Shown here: piece after piece, positions 53,737 to 64,000 of the stretch | Position numbering within the stretch: position 1 is the first letter of the stretch | How the letters are laid out: every line of letters starts with the position of its first letter | From: Curtobacterium flaccumfaciens UCD-AKU | GTDB lineage: Bacteria; Actinomycetota; Actinomycetes; Actinomycetales; Microbacteriaceae | Assembly (NCBI RefSeq): GCF_000349565.1 | Contig: NZ_KB714620.1 | Coordinates: 45,596-109,595, forward strand | Length of the DNA stretch: 64,000 nt | Direction of reading: 5' to 3' | The notes under the pieces: model-generated | Database searches by the model: none | Seen by the model: only the letters and a program-made list of their open reading frames with translations | What the model was told of the DNA's origin: nothing | Program-made: the position numbers and the translations under genes

Positions 53737-55821
53737 ATGGGTGTTGCGATCGAACCGACCCGAGCGGTGCGTCCGTTCGAGGTCATCAGCGAGTACTCGC
53801 CGAGTGGCGACCAGCCCGCGGCCATCGCGGAACTCGCCGGGCGGATCAACGCCGGTGAGACCGACGTCGTGCTGCTGGGCGCGACCGGTACGGGCAAGTC
53901 GGCGACGACCGCGTGGCTCATCGAGCAGGTGCAGCGGCCGACGCTCGTGCTCGCGCACAACAAGACCCTCGCGGCGCAGCTCGCCAACGAGTTCCGCAGT
54001 CTGATGCCGAACAACGCGGTCGAGTACTTCGTCTCCTACTACGACTACTACCAGCCCGAGGCGTACGTCCCGCAGACGGACACGTTCATCGAGAAGGACT
54101 CCTCGGTCAACGCCGAGGTCGAACGACTCCGGCACTCCACGACGAACTCGTTGCTCAGCCGGCGCGACACCGTCGTGGTCTCCACCGTCTCGTGCATCTA
54201 CGGCCTCGGCACCCCCGAGCAGTACATGAACGCCTCGGTCGCACTCCACGTCGGCCAGACGATCTCCCGTGACCAGCTCGTGCGCAAGTTCGTCGCCATG
54301 CAGTACCAGCGCAACGACGTCGACTTCGCGCGCGGGACCTTCCGGGTGCGCGGCGACACCATCGAGATCATCCCGATGTACGAAGAGCACGCCATCCGCA
54401 TCGAGATGTTCGGTGACGAGATCGAAGCGCTCTCCTCGCTGCACCCGCTGACGGGCAACGTCATCGACGACCTGCCCGCCGTCTCGATCTTCCCCGCGTC
54501 GCACTACGTCGCCGACACCGACGTGATGCACCGGGCGATCGTGTCCATCAAGGAAGAACTCGCGGAACGGCTCGCCGAGCTCGAGGGCCAGGGCAAGCTG
54601 CTCGAGGCCCAGCGGCTCCGCATGCGAACGACGTTCGACATCGAGATGATGGAGCAGATCGGGTTCTGCTCCGGCATCGAGAACTACTCGCGGCACATGG
54701 ACGGCCGCGGCCCGGGTGAGGCACCGCACTGCCTCATCGACTACTTCCCGGACGACTTCCTCATCGTCATCGACGAGTCGCACGTCACCGTGCCGCAGAT
54801 CGGTGCGATGTACGAAGGCGACGCCTCGCGCAAGCGCACCCTCGTCGAGCACGGGTTCCGTCTGCCGAGCGCGATGGACAACCGCCCGCTGAAGTGGGAG
54901 GAGTTCCTGGAGCGCGTCGGCCAGAAGGTCTACCTGTCGGCCACCCCCGGCCGTTACGAGCTCGGGGTCACCGACAGCGTGGTCGAGCAGATCATCCGCC
55001 CGACCGGCCTCATCGACCCCGAGATCGTGGTGAAGCCGAGCGACGGCCAGATCGACGACCTGCTCGAGGAGATCAAGCAGCGTGTCGAGAAGGACGAACG
55101 CGTCCTCGTCACGACGCTCACCAAGCGCATGGCCGAAGAACTCACCGACTTCCTCGGCAACGCGGGCGTGCGGGTCCGGTACCTGCACTCCGACGTCGAC
55201 ACCCTGAAGCGTGTCGAACTGCTCACCGAGCTGCGGCAGGGCGTGTACGACGTGCTCGTCGGCATCAACCTGCTGCGTGAGGGCCTCGACCTGCCCGAGG
55301 TGTCGCTCGTCGCCATCCTCGACGCCGACAAGGAAGGCTTCCTCCGTTCATCGACGTCGCTCATCCAGACGATCGGTCGTGCCGCCCGCAACGTGTCGGG
55401 CCAGGTGCTCATGTACGCCGACAAGATGACCGACTCGATGAAGATCGCGATCGAGGAGACCGACCGCCGTCGCGAGAAGCAGGTGGCGTACAACCTGGAG
55501 CGCGGGATCGACCCGCAGCCACTGCGCAAGAAGATCGCCGACATCACCGAGGTCCTGCAGCGCGAGAACGACGACACGAAGGCGCTCCTGCAGGGCCGCC
55601 CCGGTACGGACGGCCGTCGTTCGCCGACGCCGAACCTCAAGCGCGGGGGCATCGCGGGCGAGGGCGCAACGCAGCTCGGGGCCACCATCGCCGACCTCAA
55701 CGACCAGATGCTGCAGGCGGCGGCCGAGCTGAAGTTCGAGCTCGCAGCCCGACTGCGCGACGAGGTGCAGGACCTGAAGAAGGCCCTGCGCCAGATGGAG
55801 TCGGCCGGGCATGTCAGCTGA
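53737..55821 (+). CDS. uvrB: Excinuclease ABC subunit B
   Basis: The 694-residue helicase-like protein is the damage-verifying core of nucleotide excision repair. [13 protein letters not shown] is Walker [13 protein letters not shown] the beta-hairpin, DESHVT the DEAD-type motif, and [28 protein letters not shown] and QTIGRAARN are helicase motifs; a UVR domain closes the C-terminus. ATG 53737 fits homology ([14 protein letters not shown]) and the promoter. The stop overlaps the SDR gene by 11 bases. Confidence 0.97.
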   Translation: MGVAIEPTRAVRPFEVISEYSPSGDQPAAIAELAGRINAGETDVVLLGATGTGKSATTAWLIEQVQRPTLVLAHNKTLAAQLANEFRSLMPNNAVEYFVSYYDYYQPEAYVPQTDTFIEKDSSVNAEVERLRHSTTNSLLSRRDTVVVSTVSCIYGLGTPEQYMNASVALHVGQTISRDQLVRKFVAMQYQRNDVDFARGTFRVRGDTIEIIPMYEEHAIRIEMFGDEIEALSSLHPLTGNVIDDLPAVSIFPASHYVADTDVMHRAIVSIKEELAERLAELEGQGKLLEAQRLRMRTTFDIEMMEQIGFCSGIENYSRHMDGRGPGEAPHCLIDYFPDDFLIVIDESHVTVPQIGAMYEGDASRKRTLVEHGFRLPSAMDNRPLKWEEFLERVGQKVYLSATPGRYELGVTDSVVEQIIRPTGLIDPEIVVKPSDGQIDDLLEEIKQRVEKDERVLVTTLTKRMAEELTDFLGNAGVRVRYLHSDVDTLKRVELLTELRQGVYDVLVGINLLREGLDLPEVSLVAILDADKEGFLRSSTSLIQTIGRAARNVSGQVLMYADKMTDSMKIAIEETDRRREKQVAYNLERGIDPQPLRKKIADITEVLQRENDDTKALLQGRPGTDGRRSPTPNLKRGGIAGEGATQLGATIADLNDQMLQAAAELKFELAARLRDEVQDLKKALRQMESAGHVS

Positions 55822-56728
55822 CGCTGCCCGCACGGTCGTCATCACCGGTGCGAGTGCCGGCCTCGGCTACCACGCCGCCGAACAACTGGCCGCGGCCGGA
55901 CACCGGGTGGTGCTGGCCACGCGCGACCGCGGTCGGGCTGCGGCCGCCGAGCGCAGCATCCGGCGACACGTCGACGGTGCGTCGCTCGCCCACGTCCACC
56001 TCGACCTGGCAGACCTCGACTCGGTGCGTGCAGCCGCCGCGGAGCTCGCACAGCTGGAACCCGACGGCGTCGACGCGGTCGTGAACAACGCGGGCGTCGT
56101 CGGCGCGTCCACACAGCGGAGCACCGCGCAGGGAACCGAACTGCAGATCGGCACGAACCACCTGGGCCACTTCGCCTGGACCGGCCTCGTGCTGCCCCTG
56201 CTCGAACGACGCGCCGGCCGGATCGTGCACCTCGGCTCGATCGCGCACCGGTTCGCACAGCTCGACCCGACGGACCCCCTCGGCGTCGGCCGCTACTCCA
56301 ACCATCGCCAGTACGCCCGGAGCAAGCTCGCCGTGATGCTGTTCGGGTTCGAGCTCGCCGAGCGGCTGGCCGATTCGGGGTCGCCCGTGTCGAGCGTCGT
56401 GGCGCACCCCGGTCTGTCACTCGACCGGCTGTCGCCGGTCCGACCGGACATCAGTCCGGTCCGCCCGGAACCCGAGTGGATCCGCCCGGCTGCGCGCCTC
56501 GTCGCCCAGGGCAAGGACGTCGGTGCCGAGCCGCTCGTGCACGCCGCGGTCGGTGCGGACGTGCGCTCGGGGGAGTACTGGGGTCCGGCCGGCTGGGGAC
56601 AGCTCCGCGGTGCATCGACGGTGGTCGCGGCGGAACCCCGGGCGCACGACCGCACGGTCGCCGCGCAGCTCTGGACCGCGAGTGCGCGCGCTTCCGGGGT
56701 CGCGTTCGCTCTCGACGCATTCGTCTGA
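55811..56728 (+). CDS. Short-chain dehydrogenase/reductase
   Basis: The 305-residue Rossmann protein resembles the retinol-dehydrogenase-like SDR group. [15 protein letters not shown] binds NAD(P), NNAGVV is the structural motif, and catalytic YARSK follows a serine in HLGSIAH. The substrate is unknown. It overlaps uvrB by 11 bases and precedes uvrA. The SDR has no evident link to repair and may just be cotranscribed. Confidence 0.85.
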   Translation: MSADAARTVVITGASAGLGYHAAEQLAAAGHRVVLATRDRGRAAAAERSIRRHVDGASLAHVHLDLADLDSVRAAAAELAQLEPDGVDAVVNNAGVVGASTQRSTAQGTELQIGTNHLGHFAWTGLVLPLLERRAGRIVHLGSIAHRFAQLDPTDPLGVGRYSNHRQYARSKLAVMLFGFELAERLADSGSPVSSVVAHPGLSLDRLSPVRPDISPVRPEPEWIRPAARLVAQGKDVGAEPLVHAAVGADVRSGEYWGPAGWGQLRGASTVVAAEPRAHDRTVAAQLWTASARASGVAFALDAFV

Positions 56729-56762
56729 CCCTGCTTCCCGGCCGAATGTCGGTGCCGCTTCG

Positions 56763-56768
56763 TAGACT
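56763..56768 (+). promoter_or_regulatory. -10 box of uvrA
   Basis: TAGACT lies eight bases before ATG 56777, so uvrA can be transcribed separately from uvrB. Confidence 0.45.
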
Positions 56769-56776
56769 CGACGACG

Positions 56777-59700
56777 ATGACCATCACCTCTGACCCCGGT
56801 ACCTCGACGTCGGGCCGGAACGCCTTCGGCGAGCCCGCTGACCTCCACCTCCCCGGCGGGAACGCACCGCACAGCACCTCCACGCTCAGCGTGCGCGGTG
56901 CTCGCGTGCACAACCTCCGTGACGTCGACCTCGAGATCCCCCGCGACTCGCTCGTCGTGTTCACCGGCCTGTCCGGCTCGGGCAAGTCCTCGCTCGCCTT
57001 CGACACGATCTTCGCCGAGGGGCAGCGCCGCTACGTCGAGTCGCTGTCCGCCTACGCGCGCCAGTTCCTCGGCCAGGTCGACCGCCCCGACGTCGACTTC
57101 ATCGAGGGGCTCTCGCCGGCGGTGTCGATCGACCAGAAGTCGACCAACCGCAACCCCCGGTCGACGGTCGGTACGATCACCGAGGTCTACGACTACATGC
57201 GTCTGCTCTGGGCGCGCATCGGGGTACCGCACTGCCCGACGTGCGGCGAGGTGATCAGCAAGCAGACCGTCCAGCAGATCGCCGACCAGCTCATGCAGTT
57301 CGAGACCGGTACCCGGTTCCAGGTCCTCGCACCCGTCATCTCCAAGAAGAAGGGCGAGTTCGTCGACCTCTTCCAGGAGCTCGCAGCGTCCGGCTACGCC
57401 CGTGCGATCGTCGACGGGGAGCGCATCCAGCTCAGCGACCCGCCCAAGCTCAAGAAGCAGGTCAAGCACGACATCTCGGTCATCGTCGACCGCCTGGTGT
57501 CGAGCGACGACATCCTCGGGCGGCTCACCGACTCGCTCGAGACCGCGCTGCGGCTGACCGACGGCACCGTCGGCATCGACCTGGTGGACCACGAGGGACC
57601 CGGGGCGGTCCGGACCTACTCCGAGAACCTCTCCTGCCCGAACAACCACCCCCTGGCGCTCACCGAGATCGAGCCGCGGACGTTCTCGTTCAACGCCCCG
57701 TTCGGTGCCTGCCCCGAGTGCTCCGGCCTCGGCACGCGCATGTCGGTCGACCCCGACCTGGTGCTCGGCGACCCCGAGGCATCGTTGCGTGACGGCGTCC
57801 TGCTGCCCTGGACCGGCACCAGCGGGCTGTACTCCTACTTCGAGAAGCTGCTCGGCGGCCTCGGCAAGGAGCTCGGCTTCTCGCTCGACACCCCGTGGAA
57901 CCAGCTCGACCCCGCGGTCCAGGCGTCGATCCTGACCGGCAAGGACTTCCAGGTCTCGGTCTCCTGGCGCAACCGCTTCGGCCGCGAGATGCGGTACACG
58001 AGTGGCTTCGAAGGCGTCATGCCCTACATCGAGCGCAAGTTCGCCGAGGCCGAGTCGGACTCGCAGCGGCAGCGCTTCCAGGGCTACCTGCGCGAGGTCC
58101 CGTGCCCGGTGTGCGAGGGAACCCGCCTCAAGCCCGAGGTGCTCGCGGTGACGGTGAACGACCGCAGCATCGCGGACGTCACCGACATGTCGCTCGACAA
58201 CGCGTACTCGTTCATGGACGAGCTGACGCTGACCGACCGCGAAGCGCACATCGCCGCGGCGGTGCTGCGTGAGATCCGCGCGCGTCTCGAGTTCCTGCTC
58301 GAGGTCGGTCTGAACTACCTCACCCTGGCGCGTGGTGCCGGTGGCCTCTCCGGTGGCGAGGCACAGCGCATCCGTCTGGCGACGCAGATCGGCTCCGGCC
58401 TGACGGGCGTGCTCTACGTGCTCGACGAGCCGAGCATCGGCCTGCACCAGCGTGACAACCGTCGACTCATCGACACCCTGGTCAAGCTCAAGGACCTCGG
58501 CAACACGCTCATCGTCGTCGAGCACGACGAAGACACGATCCGCACGGCCGACTGGGTCGTCGACATCGGCCCCGGCGCCGGCGTCAACGGCGGCAATGTG
58601 GTGCACTCCGGTTCGTACGAGGGCATCATCGAGAACCGCGAGTCGATCACGGGTGACTACCTCGCCGGCCGCCGTGCGATCGAGGTGCCCGCCGAGCGTC
58701 GCAAGGTCAACCTCAAGCGCGCCATCACGGTGCAGGGCGCTCGGGCGAACAACCTGAAGACGATCGACGCGGACTTCCCCCTCGGTGTCTTCACCGCGGT
58801 CACGGGTGTCAGCGGTTCCGGCAAGTCGACGCTGGTGAACGACATCCTGTACAAGGTGCTCGCCAACCAGCTCAACGGTGCGCGGCACATCGCGGGCAAG
58901 CACACGCGGGTGAAGGGCCTCGACCAGCTCGACAAGGTCGTGCACGTCGACCAGGCACCGATCGGCCGCACGCCGCGGTCGAACCCGGCGACCTACACGG
59001 GCGTGTTCGACCGCATCCGGCAGCTGTTCGCCGAGACGCAGGAAGCGAAGACCCGCGGCTACCAGCCCGGTCGATTCAGCTTCAACGTCAAGGGCGGTCG
59101 CTGCGAGAACTGCGCCGGTGACGGCACGATCAAGATCGAGATGAACTTCCTGCCCGACGTCTACGTCGCGTGCGAGGTCTGCGGTGGTGCGCGCTACAAC
59201 CGCGAGACGCTCCAGGTGCACTACAAGGGCAAGAACATCTCCGAGGTCCTCGACATGCCGATCAGCGAGGCGGCCGAGTTCTTCGAGCCGATCTCCGCGA
59301 TCCACCGCTACATGGCGACCCTCGTCGACGTGGGCCTCGGCTACGTGCGCCTCGGCCAGAGCGCGACCACGCTCTCCGGCGGCGAGGCGCAGCGCGTCAA
59401 GCTCGCCACCGAGCTGCAGCGTCGCTCGAACGGTCGCACCGTGTACGTGCTCGACGAGCCGACGACCGGTCTGCACTTCGAGGACGTCCGCAAGCTCCTC
59501 CTCGTGCTGCAGAGCCTGGTCGACAAGGGCAACACCGTCATCACCATCGAGCACAACCTCGACGTCATCAAGTCCGCCGACTGGCTGATCGACATGGGGC
59601 CCGAGGGCGGCTCCGGTGGCGGCACGGTCCTGGCGACGGGCACCCCGGAGCACGTGGCGACCGTGCCGGAGAGCCACACCGGTGTCTTCCTGCGCGAGAT

Positions 59701-59848
59701 CTTCGACGCGCAGGACGCCCGGGTCGGCAAGCAGCAGGCCGTCGGTGCACGCCAGGCAACCCAGAAGCAGCAGGGCGGCACGCAGCAGGGCGGCAAGCAG
59801 TCGGGCACGACCAAGCAGACGAGCAAGCAGAAGGCGGGTGCTCGGTAG
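56777..59848 (+). CDS. uvrA: Excinuclease ABC subunit A
   Basis: The 1,023-residue ABC ATPase finds DNA lesions and loads UvrB. It has two ATPase modules ([14 protein letters not shown] and [14 protein letters not shown]; signatures [18 protein letters not shown] and [15 protein letters not shown]) and zinc modules ([37 protein letters not shown]). The C-terminal 50 residues are a Gln/Lys/Gly-rich low-complexity basic tail (KQQ and [10 protein letters not shown]) beyond the usual end. The uvrC start follows without a gap. Confidence 0.97.
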   Translation: MTITSDPGTSTSGRNAFGEPADLHLPGGNAPHSTSTLSVRGARVHNLRDVDLEIPRDSLVVFTGLSGSGKSSLAFDTIFAEGQRRYVESLSAYARQFLGQVDRPDVDFIEGLSPAVSIDQKSTNRNPRSTVGTITEVYDYMRLLWARIGVPHCPTCGEVISKQTVQQIADQLMQFETGTRFQVLAPVISKKKGEFVDLFQELAASGYARAIVDGERIQLSDPPKLKKQVKHDISVIVDRLVSSDDILGRLTDSLETALRLTDGTVGIDLVDHEGPGAVRTYSENLSCPNNHPLALTEIEPRTFSFNAPFGACPECSGLGTRMSVDPDLVLGDPEASLRDGVLLPWTGTSGLYSYFEKLLGGLGKELGFSLDTPWNQLDPAVQASILTGKDFQVSVSWRNRFGREMRYTSGFEGVMPYIERKFAEAESDSQRQRFQGYLREVPCPVCEGTRLKPEVLAVTVNDRSIADVTDMSLDNAYSFMDELTLTDREAHIAAAVLREIRARLEFLLEVGLNYLTLARGAGGLSGGEAQRIRLATQIGSGLTGVLYVLDEPSIGLHQRDNRRLIDTLVKLKDLGNTLIVVEHDEDTIRTADWVVDIGPGAGVNGGNVVHSGSYEGIIENRESITGDYLAGRRAIEVPAERRKVNLKRAITVQGARANNLKTIDADFPLGVFTAVTGVSGSGKSTLVNDILYKVLANQLNGARHIAGKHTRVKGLDQLDKVVHVDQAPIGRTPRSNPATYTGVFDRIRQLFAETQEAKTRGYQPGRFSFNVKGGRCENCAGDGTIKIEMNFLPDVYVACEVCGGARYNRETLQVHYKGKNISEVLDMPISEAAEFFEPISAIHRYMATLVDVGLGYVRLGQSATTLSGGEAQRVKLATELQRRSNGRTVYVLDEPTTGLHFEDVRKLLLVLQSLVDKGNTVITIEHNLDVIKSADWLIDMGPEGGSGGGTVLATGTPEHVATVPESHTGVFLREIFDAQDARVGKQQAVGARQATQKQQGGTQQGGKQSGTTKQTSKQKAGAR

Positions 59849-61903
59849 GTGGCGGACACCGTCCCGTGGCGTCCGAAGGCGGGGGAGATCCCGACCGACC
59901 CGGGGGTCTACCGATGGCGTGACGAGGCCGGCCGGGTGCTCTACGTCGGCAAGGCGAAGAACCTCCGCGCCCGGCTGAGCAACTACTTCGCCCCGCTCCC
60001 GACGCTGCACGAGCGCACCCGGCGGATGGTCCTGACGGCCCGCAGCGTCGAGTGGACGACGGTCGGTTCCGAGATCGAGGCGCTCCAGCTCGAGTACACC
60101 TGGATCAAGGAGTTCGACCCGCCCTTCAACGTCAAGTTCCGCGACGACAAGTCGTACCCGTACATGGCGGTCACCCTGGGTGACGAAGCGCCGCGGGTGA
60201 TGGTGACGCGCAACCGCAAGATCAAGGGGGCGAAGTACTTCGGTCCGTACCCGAAGATCTGGGCCGTGCACGACACCATCGACCTGATGATCAAGGTGTT
60301 CCCGATCCGGACGTGCTCGGACTCCTCGTACAAGAAGGCGATGCAGACCGGCCGCCCGTGCTTCCCGGGGCAGATCGGCAAGTGCGGTGGCCCGTGCTCG
60401 CAGAAGGTCACGATCGAAGAGCACCGGGCGCTCGTCGAGGAGTTCGTGCGCTTCATGAACTCCTACGACCGTCGGGTCATCACCGAACTCCGGCAGCGCA
60501 TGGGCGCCTCCGCCGACGCGATGCAGTACGAGCAGGCCGCGAAGTTCCGCGACCAGGTCGAGGCGCTCGAAGCTGTGCTCGAGAAGTCCGCCGTGGTGCT
60601 CCGTGACTCGGTCGACCTCGACCTGTTCGGCATCGCGGAAGACGAGCTCGCCGCCGCTGTGCAGTTGTTCTCGGTCCGGGGCGGCCGCATCCGCGGTGTC
60701 CGCGGCTGGGTGGTCGACAAGGAGCTCGACATCGCCACCGGCGACCTCGTCGAGCAGATCGTGCAGGGCGTCTACGTCACGGACGAGCCCCCGCGCGAAG
60801 TCGTCGTCCCCGAGCTGCCAGAGGACGCCGACGCGCTCCAGGAGTGGCTCAGCAAGCGCCGGAACGGGCGTGGCACGAAGCTCAGCACCGCCCAGCGCGG
60901 CGACCGTGCGGGTCTCGCCCGGACGGCTGCGCAGAACGCCGGGCAGGCGCTCATGCTCTACAAGACCAAGCGCTCCGCCGACTACACCACCCGGGCCGCA
61001 GCACTCGCCGACATCCAGGACGCCCTCGGCATGGCCGAGGCGCCGCTCCGCATGGAGTGCTACGACATCTCGCACCTGCAGGGCACGAACGTCGTCGCCT
61101 CGATGGTGGTGTTCGAGGACGGTCTGCCGCGCAAGGACCAGTACCGCCGGTACTCGATCGCCGAGACCACCGACGACACCGACAGCATGCACCAGGTGCT
61201 GTCGCGGCGCCTGGCCCGGCTGGACGAGGACGCCGAGCTGCCGGACGTCCCCGACGTCACGACGGACGAGGTCGTCGAGGGGTCGAAGCCGACGAAGCGG
61301 TTCGCCTACCGTCCGCAGCTGCTGATCGTCGACGGCGGCCAGCCCCAGGTGCAGGCCGCGAAGCGCGCGATGGACGAAGCCGGCGTGCACGACATCGCCC
61401 TGGTCGGCATCGCCAAGCGGCTCGAGGAACTCTGGCTGCCGGACGACGACTTCCCGGTGATCCTGCCCCGCAACTCCGAGGCGCTGTTCCTGATCCAGCG
61501 GATCCGTGACGAGGCGCACCGGTTCGCGATCACCCACCAGCGCAGCAAGCGCAAGCGCGACGTGCGCTCACGGCTGTCCGAGATCCCCGGTCTCGGACCG
61601 AGTCGCGTGAACGCCCTGCTGAAGCACTTCGGATCGGTCGCCCGGCTGCGTGAAGCCACGGCCGAGGACATCGGCGAGGTGAACGGGATCGGTCCGGCGA
61701 CGGCTGCCGCGGTCGTCTCGAAGCTGGCCCAGACGCCGACGAGCGCACCGGCCACGAGCGCGTCCAGCGCCCCCGAGCCGGACGCCGACGCGATCGCGGA
61801 CACCGTGACCGAGGACGCAGCCACCCAGCAGACCGTTACCCACCCCGGAGGCCCGGTGCGGGTCCCCGAGGTGACCAGCGACGGTCCGCAGCGACCGTCG
61901 TGA
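59849..61903 (+). CDS. uvrC: Excinuclease ABC subunit C
   Basis: The 684-residue nuclease makes both incisions in excision repair. It has an N-terminal GIY-YIG domain ([20 protein letters not shown]), a UVR domain near 205-240, an RNase H-like C-terminal nuclease ([37 protein letters not shown]) and tandem helix-hairpin-helix motifs ([19 protein letters not shown]). A disordered Ala/Pro/Asp-rich tail of about 60 residues follows. GTG directly abuts the uvrA stop. Confidence 0.97.
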   Translation: MADTVPWRPKAGEIPTDPGVYRWRDEAGRVLYVGKAKNLRARLSNYFAPLPTLHERTRRMVLTARSVEWTTVGSEIEALQLEYTWIKEFDPPFNVKFRDDKSYPYMAVTLGDEAPRVMVTRNRKIKGAKYFGPYPKIWAVHDTIDLMIKVFPIRTCSDSSYKKAMQTGRPCFPGQIGKCGGPCSQKVTIEEHRALVEEFVRFMNSYDRRVITELRQRMGASADAMQYEQAAKFRDQVEALEAVLEKSAVVLRDSVDLDLFGIAEDELAAAVQLFSVRGGRIRGVRGWVVDKELDIATGDLVEQIVQGVYVTDEPPREVVVPELPEDADALQEWLSKRRNGRGTKLSTAQRGDRAGLARTAAQNAGQALMLYKTKRSADYTTRAAALADIQDALGMAEAPLRMECYDISHLQGTNVVASMVVFEDGLPRKDQYRRYSIAETTDDTDSMHQVLSRRLARLDEDAELPDVPDVTTDEVVEGSKPTKRFAYRPQLLIVDGGQPQVQAAKRAMDEAGVHDIALVGIAKRLEELWLPDDDFPVILPRNSEALFLIQRIRDEAHRFAITHQRSKRKRDVRSRLSEIPGLGPSRVNALLKHFGSVARLREATAEDIGEVNGIGPATAAAVVSKLAQTPTSAPATSASSAPEPDADAIADTVTEDAATQQTVTHPGGPVRVPEVTSDGPQRPS

Positions 61904-61936
61904 CGAACCCCGCGCCTCCCGTCCGTCACCGGGCGG

Positions 61937-61942
61937 TAGCCT
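61937..61942 (+). promoter_or_regulatory. -10 box upstream of rapZ
   Basis: TAGCCT lies 64 bases before the rapZ ATG. It would give a short leader containing a GC-rich CCGGGCGACGCGCCCGG hairpin (61965-61982). Confidence 0.35.
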
Positions 61943-62006
61943 GGTCCGGCAGCCGAGACCTCCCCGGGCGACGCGCCCGGGCCGCCACGACGGAGCCCAC
62001 TCCCAG

Positions 62007-62906
62007 ATGACCGACAGCGCCACCGCGACCACACACGCGTCGCAGCACGACATCCTCATCGTCACCGGCATGTCCGGGGCCGGGCGGTCCACGGTCGGCA
62101 AGGCCCTGGAAGACCTGGGCTGGTACGTCGTCGACAACCTGCCCACGCAGATGCTGGCCCCGCTGACCGAGCTCGCCGACCGTGCGGGCGAGAAGATCCC
62201 GAAGATCGCCACGGTGGTCGACGTCCGGGGCGGGCGGTTCTTCACCGACCCCGAGCACGCGGTCGAGCAGGTCCGCTCGAGCACGTCCGCGCGGGTCCGG
62301 GTGCTGTTCCTCGAGGCGACCGACGCCGTGCTGGTCCGACGGTTCGAGCAGGTGCGCCGACCCCACCCACTCCAGGGCGAGGACACCCTGCTCGACGGCA
62401 TCGCCCGCGAACGCGCGCGTCTCGCCGGCCTGCGTGAGGCGTCCGACGTGGTGATCGACACCTCCGACCTCAACATCCACCAGCTCGCGAACACCGTCAT
62501 CGAACAGTTCGCCGACGAGCACTTCGTGGGACTCCAGGTCACGCTGATGAGCTTCGGATTCAAGTACGGACTGCCCGCCGACGCCGACATGGTGGCGGAC
62601 GTCCGGTTCCTGCCGAACCCCTACTGGGTGCCGGAACTGCGGCCCCACACCGGCCTCGACCAGCCGGTATCGGACTACGTGCTCGGCCAGGCCGGAGCCC
62701 GTCCGTTCGTCGACCGCTACGCCTCCGTGCTCGAGCCGGTCTTCGAGGGGTACCAGCGCGAGAACAAAAGACACGCTACGATCGCCATCGGCTGTACCGG
62801 CGGGAAGCACCGCTCGGTCGCCATCGTCGCCGAGTTGGCGAACCTCCTCCGCGGGATGCCAGGCGTCGCCGTGCGTGTGAAGAACCGAGATCTCGGCCGG
62901 GAGTGA
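62007..62906 (+). CDS. rapZ: RNase adapter/nucleotide-binding protein RapZ (YvcJ family)
   Basis: The 299-residue P-loop protein shows [12 protein letters not shown] (Walker A with Arg in place of Lys, as usual in actinobacteria), [23 protein letters not shown] [26 protein letters not shown] and the C-terminal [15 protein letters not shown]. In E. coli RapZ steers RNase E to GlmZ sRNA; here it binds nucleotides and its role is unproven. It overlaps or abuts whiA, the conserved rapZ-whiA order. Confidence 0.94.
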   Translation: MTDSATATTHASQHDILIVTGMSGAGRSTVGKALEDLGWYVVDNLPTQMLAPLTELADRAGEKIPKIATVVDVRGGRFFTDPEHAVEQVRSSTSARVRVLFLEATDAVLVRRFEQVRRPHPLQGEDTLLDGIARERARLAGLREASDVVIDTSDLNIHQLANTVIEQFADEHFVGLQVTLMSFGFKYGLPADADMVADVRFLPNPYWVPELRPHTGLDQPVSDYVLGQAGARPFVDRYASVLEPVFEGYQRENKRHATIAIGCTGGKHRSVAIVAELANLLRGMPGVAVRVKNRDLGRE

Positions 62907-62980
62907 CCGTCCCTCCGGCCGCTCCCACGCCCGTGCCGCCGGATCTGCGGGAACCAATGAATGAAGTTAGGAATGATGCT

Positions 62981-63961
62981 GTGCCGTTGACTGCCGAGGT
63001 CAAGGACGAACTGGCCAGGGTCGCCGTGAACCGCAACACGGTCCGCGCCGCCGAACTGGCCACGATCCTCCGGTTCGCCGGTGGTCTGCACGTCATCTCG
63101 GGCCGCATCGCGGTCGAGGTCGAGCTCGACACCCGGATCATCGTGCACCGGGTCCGCAAGGACCTCGCCGAGCTGTACGGCGTGCGCAGCGAGGCGTCGG
63201 TGGGGTCGTCCGCATCCTCCCGTCGCGGGACCCGCTACCTGGTCCGCGTGCTCGAGGCGGGGGAGACCCTCGCTCGCCAGACCGGCCTGATGGACGCCCG
63301 TCGTCGACCCGTCCGCGGGCTGCCGAACCGCCTGACCACGGGCAACCGCGAGGACCTCGCCGCCATCTGGCGTGGTGCGTTCCTCGCCTCCGGCACCCTG
63401 ACCGACCCCGGTCGGGCCGCTGCGCTCGAGGTCACCTGCCCCGGCAACGAGGCCGCGATGGCCCTCGTCGGTGCCGCGTCGCGTCTCGGTGTCGCCGCCA
63501 AGGGCCGCGAGGTCCGCGGGGTCCACCGCGTCGTCATCCGCGACGGTGAGGCCATCGGTCAGATGCTGACCGTCATGGGCGCCGCACGCACCACCGCCGA
63601 CTGGGAGGAGATGCGCCAGCGCCGCGAGGTCCGTGCGACCGCGAACCGCCTGGTCAACTTCGACGACGCGAACCTGCGCCGTTCCGCGCAGGCCGCCGTG
63701 GCCGCCTGCGCCCGGGTCGAGCGCGCGCTCGAGATCCTCGGCGAGGACGTCCCCGACCACCTGCAGTACGCCGGCACGCTGCGCCTGCAGCACCGCGACG
63801 CCTCGCTCGACGAGCTCGGCCAGCACGCGGACCCGCCCATGACCAAGGACGCCATCGCGGGTCGCATCCGTCGCCTGCTGGCGATGGCCGACAAGCGGGC
63901 CTCCGACCTCGGCATCCCGGGTACCGAAGCGAGTGTTCCCGAGGAGCTCGAAGGGGTCTGA
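62981..63961 (+). CDS. whiA: DNA-binding protein WhiA
   Basis: GTG at 62981 gives 326 residues, the usual WhiA length, starting [14 protein letters not shown]. The open frame reaches back to 62903, but that part is Pro-rich and not conserved. The N-terminal LAGLIDADG-like domain ([38 protein letters not shown]) and C-terminal HTH ([29 protein letters not shown]) are present. In streptomycetes WhiA with WhiB controls sporulation septation and related cell-division genes; in non-sporulating actinobacteria its regulon is little known. Confidence 0.94.
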   Translation: MPLTAEVKDELARVAVNRNTVRAAELATILRFAGGLHVISGRIAVEVELDTRIIVHRVRKDLAELYGVRSEASVGSSASSRRGTRYLVRVLEAGETLARQTGLMDARRRPVRGLPNRLTTGNREDLAAIWRGAFLASGTLTDPGRAAALEVTCPGNEAAMALVGAASRLGVAAKGREVRGVHRVVIRDGEAIGQMLTVMGAARTTADWEEMRQRREVRATANRLVNFDDANLRRSAQAAVAACARVERALEILGEDVPDHLQYAGTLRLQHRDASLDELGQHADPPMTKDAIAGRIRRLLAMADKRASDLGIPGTEASVPEELEGV

Positions 63962-63978
63962 CACGGGTCTGTCGACCC

Positions 63979-64000
63979 TGCGGACGGGAGGCGCGGTGCC
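63979..64000 (+). repeat. Partial REP-like palindrome at the window edge
   Basis: GCGGACGGGAGGCGCGGTGCC matches one arm of the polA palindrome except for two bases. The other arm would lie outside the window. It begins 18 bp after the whiA stop, consistent with a terminator of the same family. Confidence 0.5.

Noticed and set aside
56417..61537. Open frame of about 1,700 codons on the minus strand across uvrA and uvrC
   Set aside because: Same reason: complementary shadow of strongly GC3-biased genes. No ribosome site or domain.

Overview
The window is chromosomal DNA from a high-GC Gram-positive bacterium. Gene content and order point to an actinobacterium, most likely the family Microbacteriaceae (a Curtobacterium-like organism is my guess; family is safer than genus). 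Support comes from the order his/trp genes, lgt, gltBD, pyk, ANTAR regulator, polA, rpsA, coaE, uvrB, uvrA, uvrC, rapZ, whiA (largely the order known in Mycobacterium), the HGxxPAAW small membrane protein, frequent GTG starts, and many leaderless promoters with a TAGgcT-type -10 box 6-8 nt before the start codon.

Layout. 1-11,000: end of rsmB, rpe, hisE-hisG-hisF-hisI, trpE, two small membrane proteins, trpC-trpB-trpA and lgt, mostly overlapping or tightly spaced. 11,000-18,900: gltB-gltD, joined by a duplicated junction that creates a 22-codon mini-ORF, then a short His/Asp-rich repeat ORF and pyk. 18,900-23,930: a VIT1/CCC1-type metal transporter, a membrane acyltransferase, a DUF308 protein, and an ExaC-like aldehyde dehydrogenase coupled to a DUF779 gene.

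23,770-40,692 is a 16.9 kb integrative element inserted inside the 3' part of the DUF779 gene. Its ends are an exact 40-bp direct repeat (attL/attR) and a matching pair of arm-type repeats. The element supplies a substitute DUF779 C-terminus, and the native C-terminal coding segment is stranded at the far end. The element carries a tyrosine integrase, a repressor with a divergent excisionase-like gene, a block of small overlapping genes around a RepA-like AAA ATPase with a symmetric array of six 9-bp repeats, a full-length phage tail tape measure protein with no other recognisable virion gene, a toxin-antitoxin-chaperone (HigB-HigA-SecB-like) module, a lipoprotein, a DUF3800 protein and several unknowns. 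It looks like a phage-satellite-like or highly reduced phage-derived element rather than a complete prophage or a conjugative element.

40,870-64,000 returns to the chromosome: a GAF-domain regulator (possibly of the interrupted aldehyde dehydrogenase locus), a two-component system with a divergent Ala/Pro-rich exported protein, tRNA-Leu(CAA) with a partial duplicate of its 3' end, a PdtaR-like ANTAR regulator, GNAT, thioesterase, polA, a DUF885 protein, rpsA, coaE, the uvrB/uvrA/uvrC repair genes with an SDR gene between uvrB and uvrA, and rapZ-whiA. The chromosomal parts are biosynthesis, DNA repair and translation housekeeping. The unusual biology is concentrated in the element.
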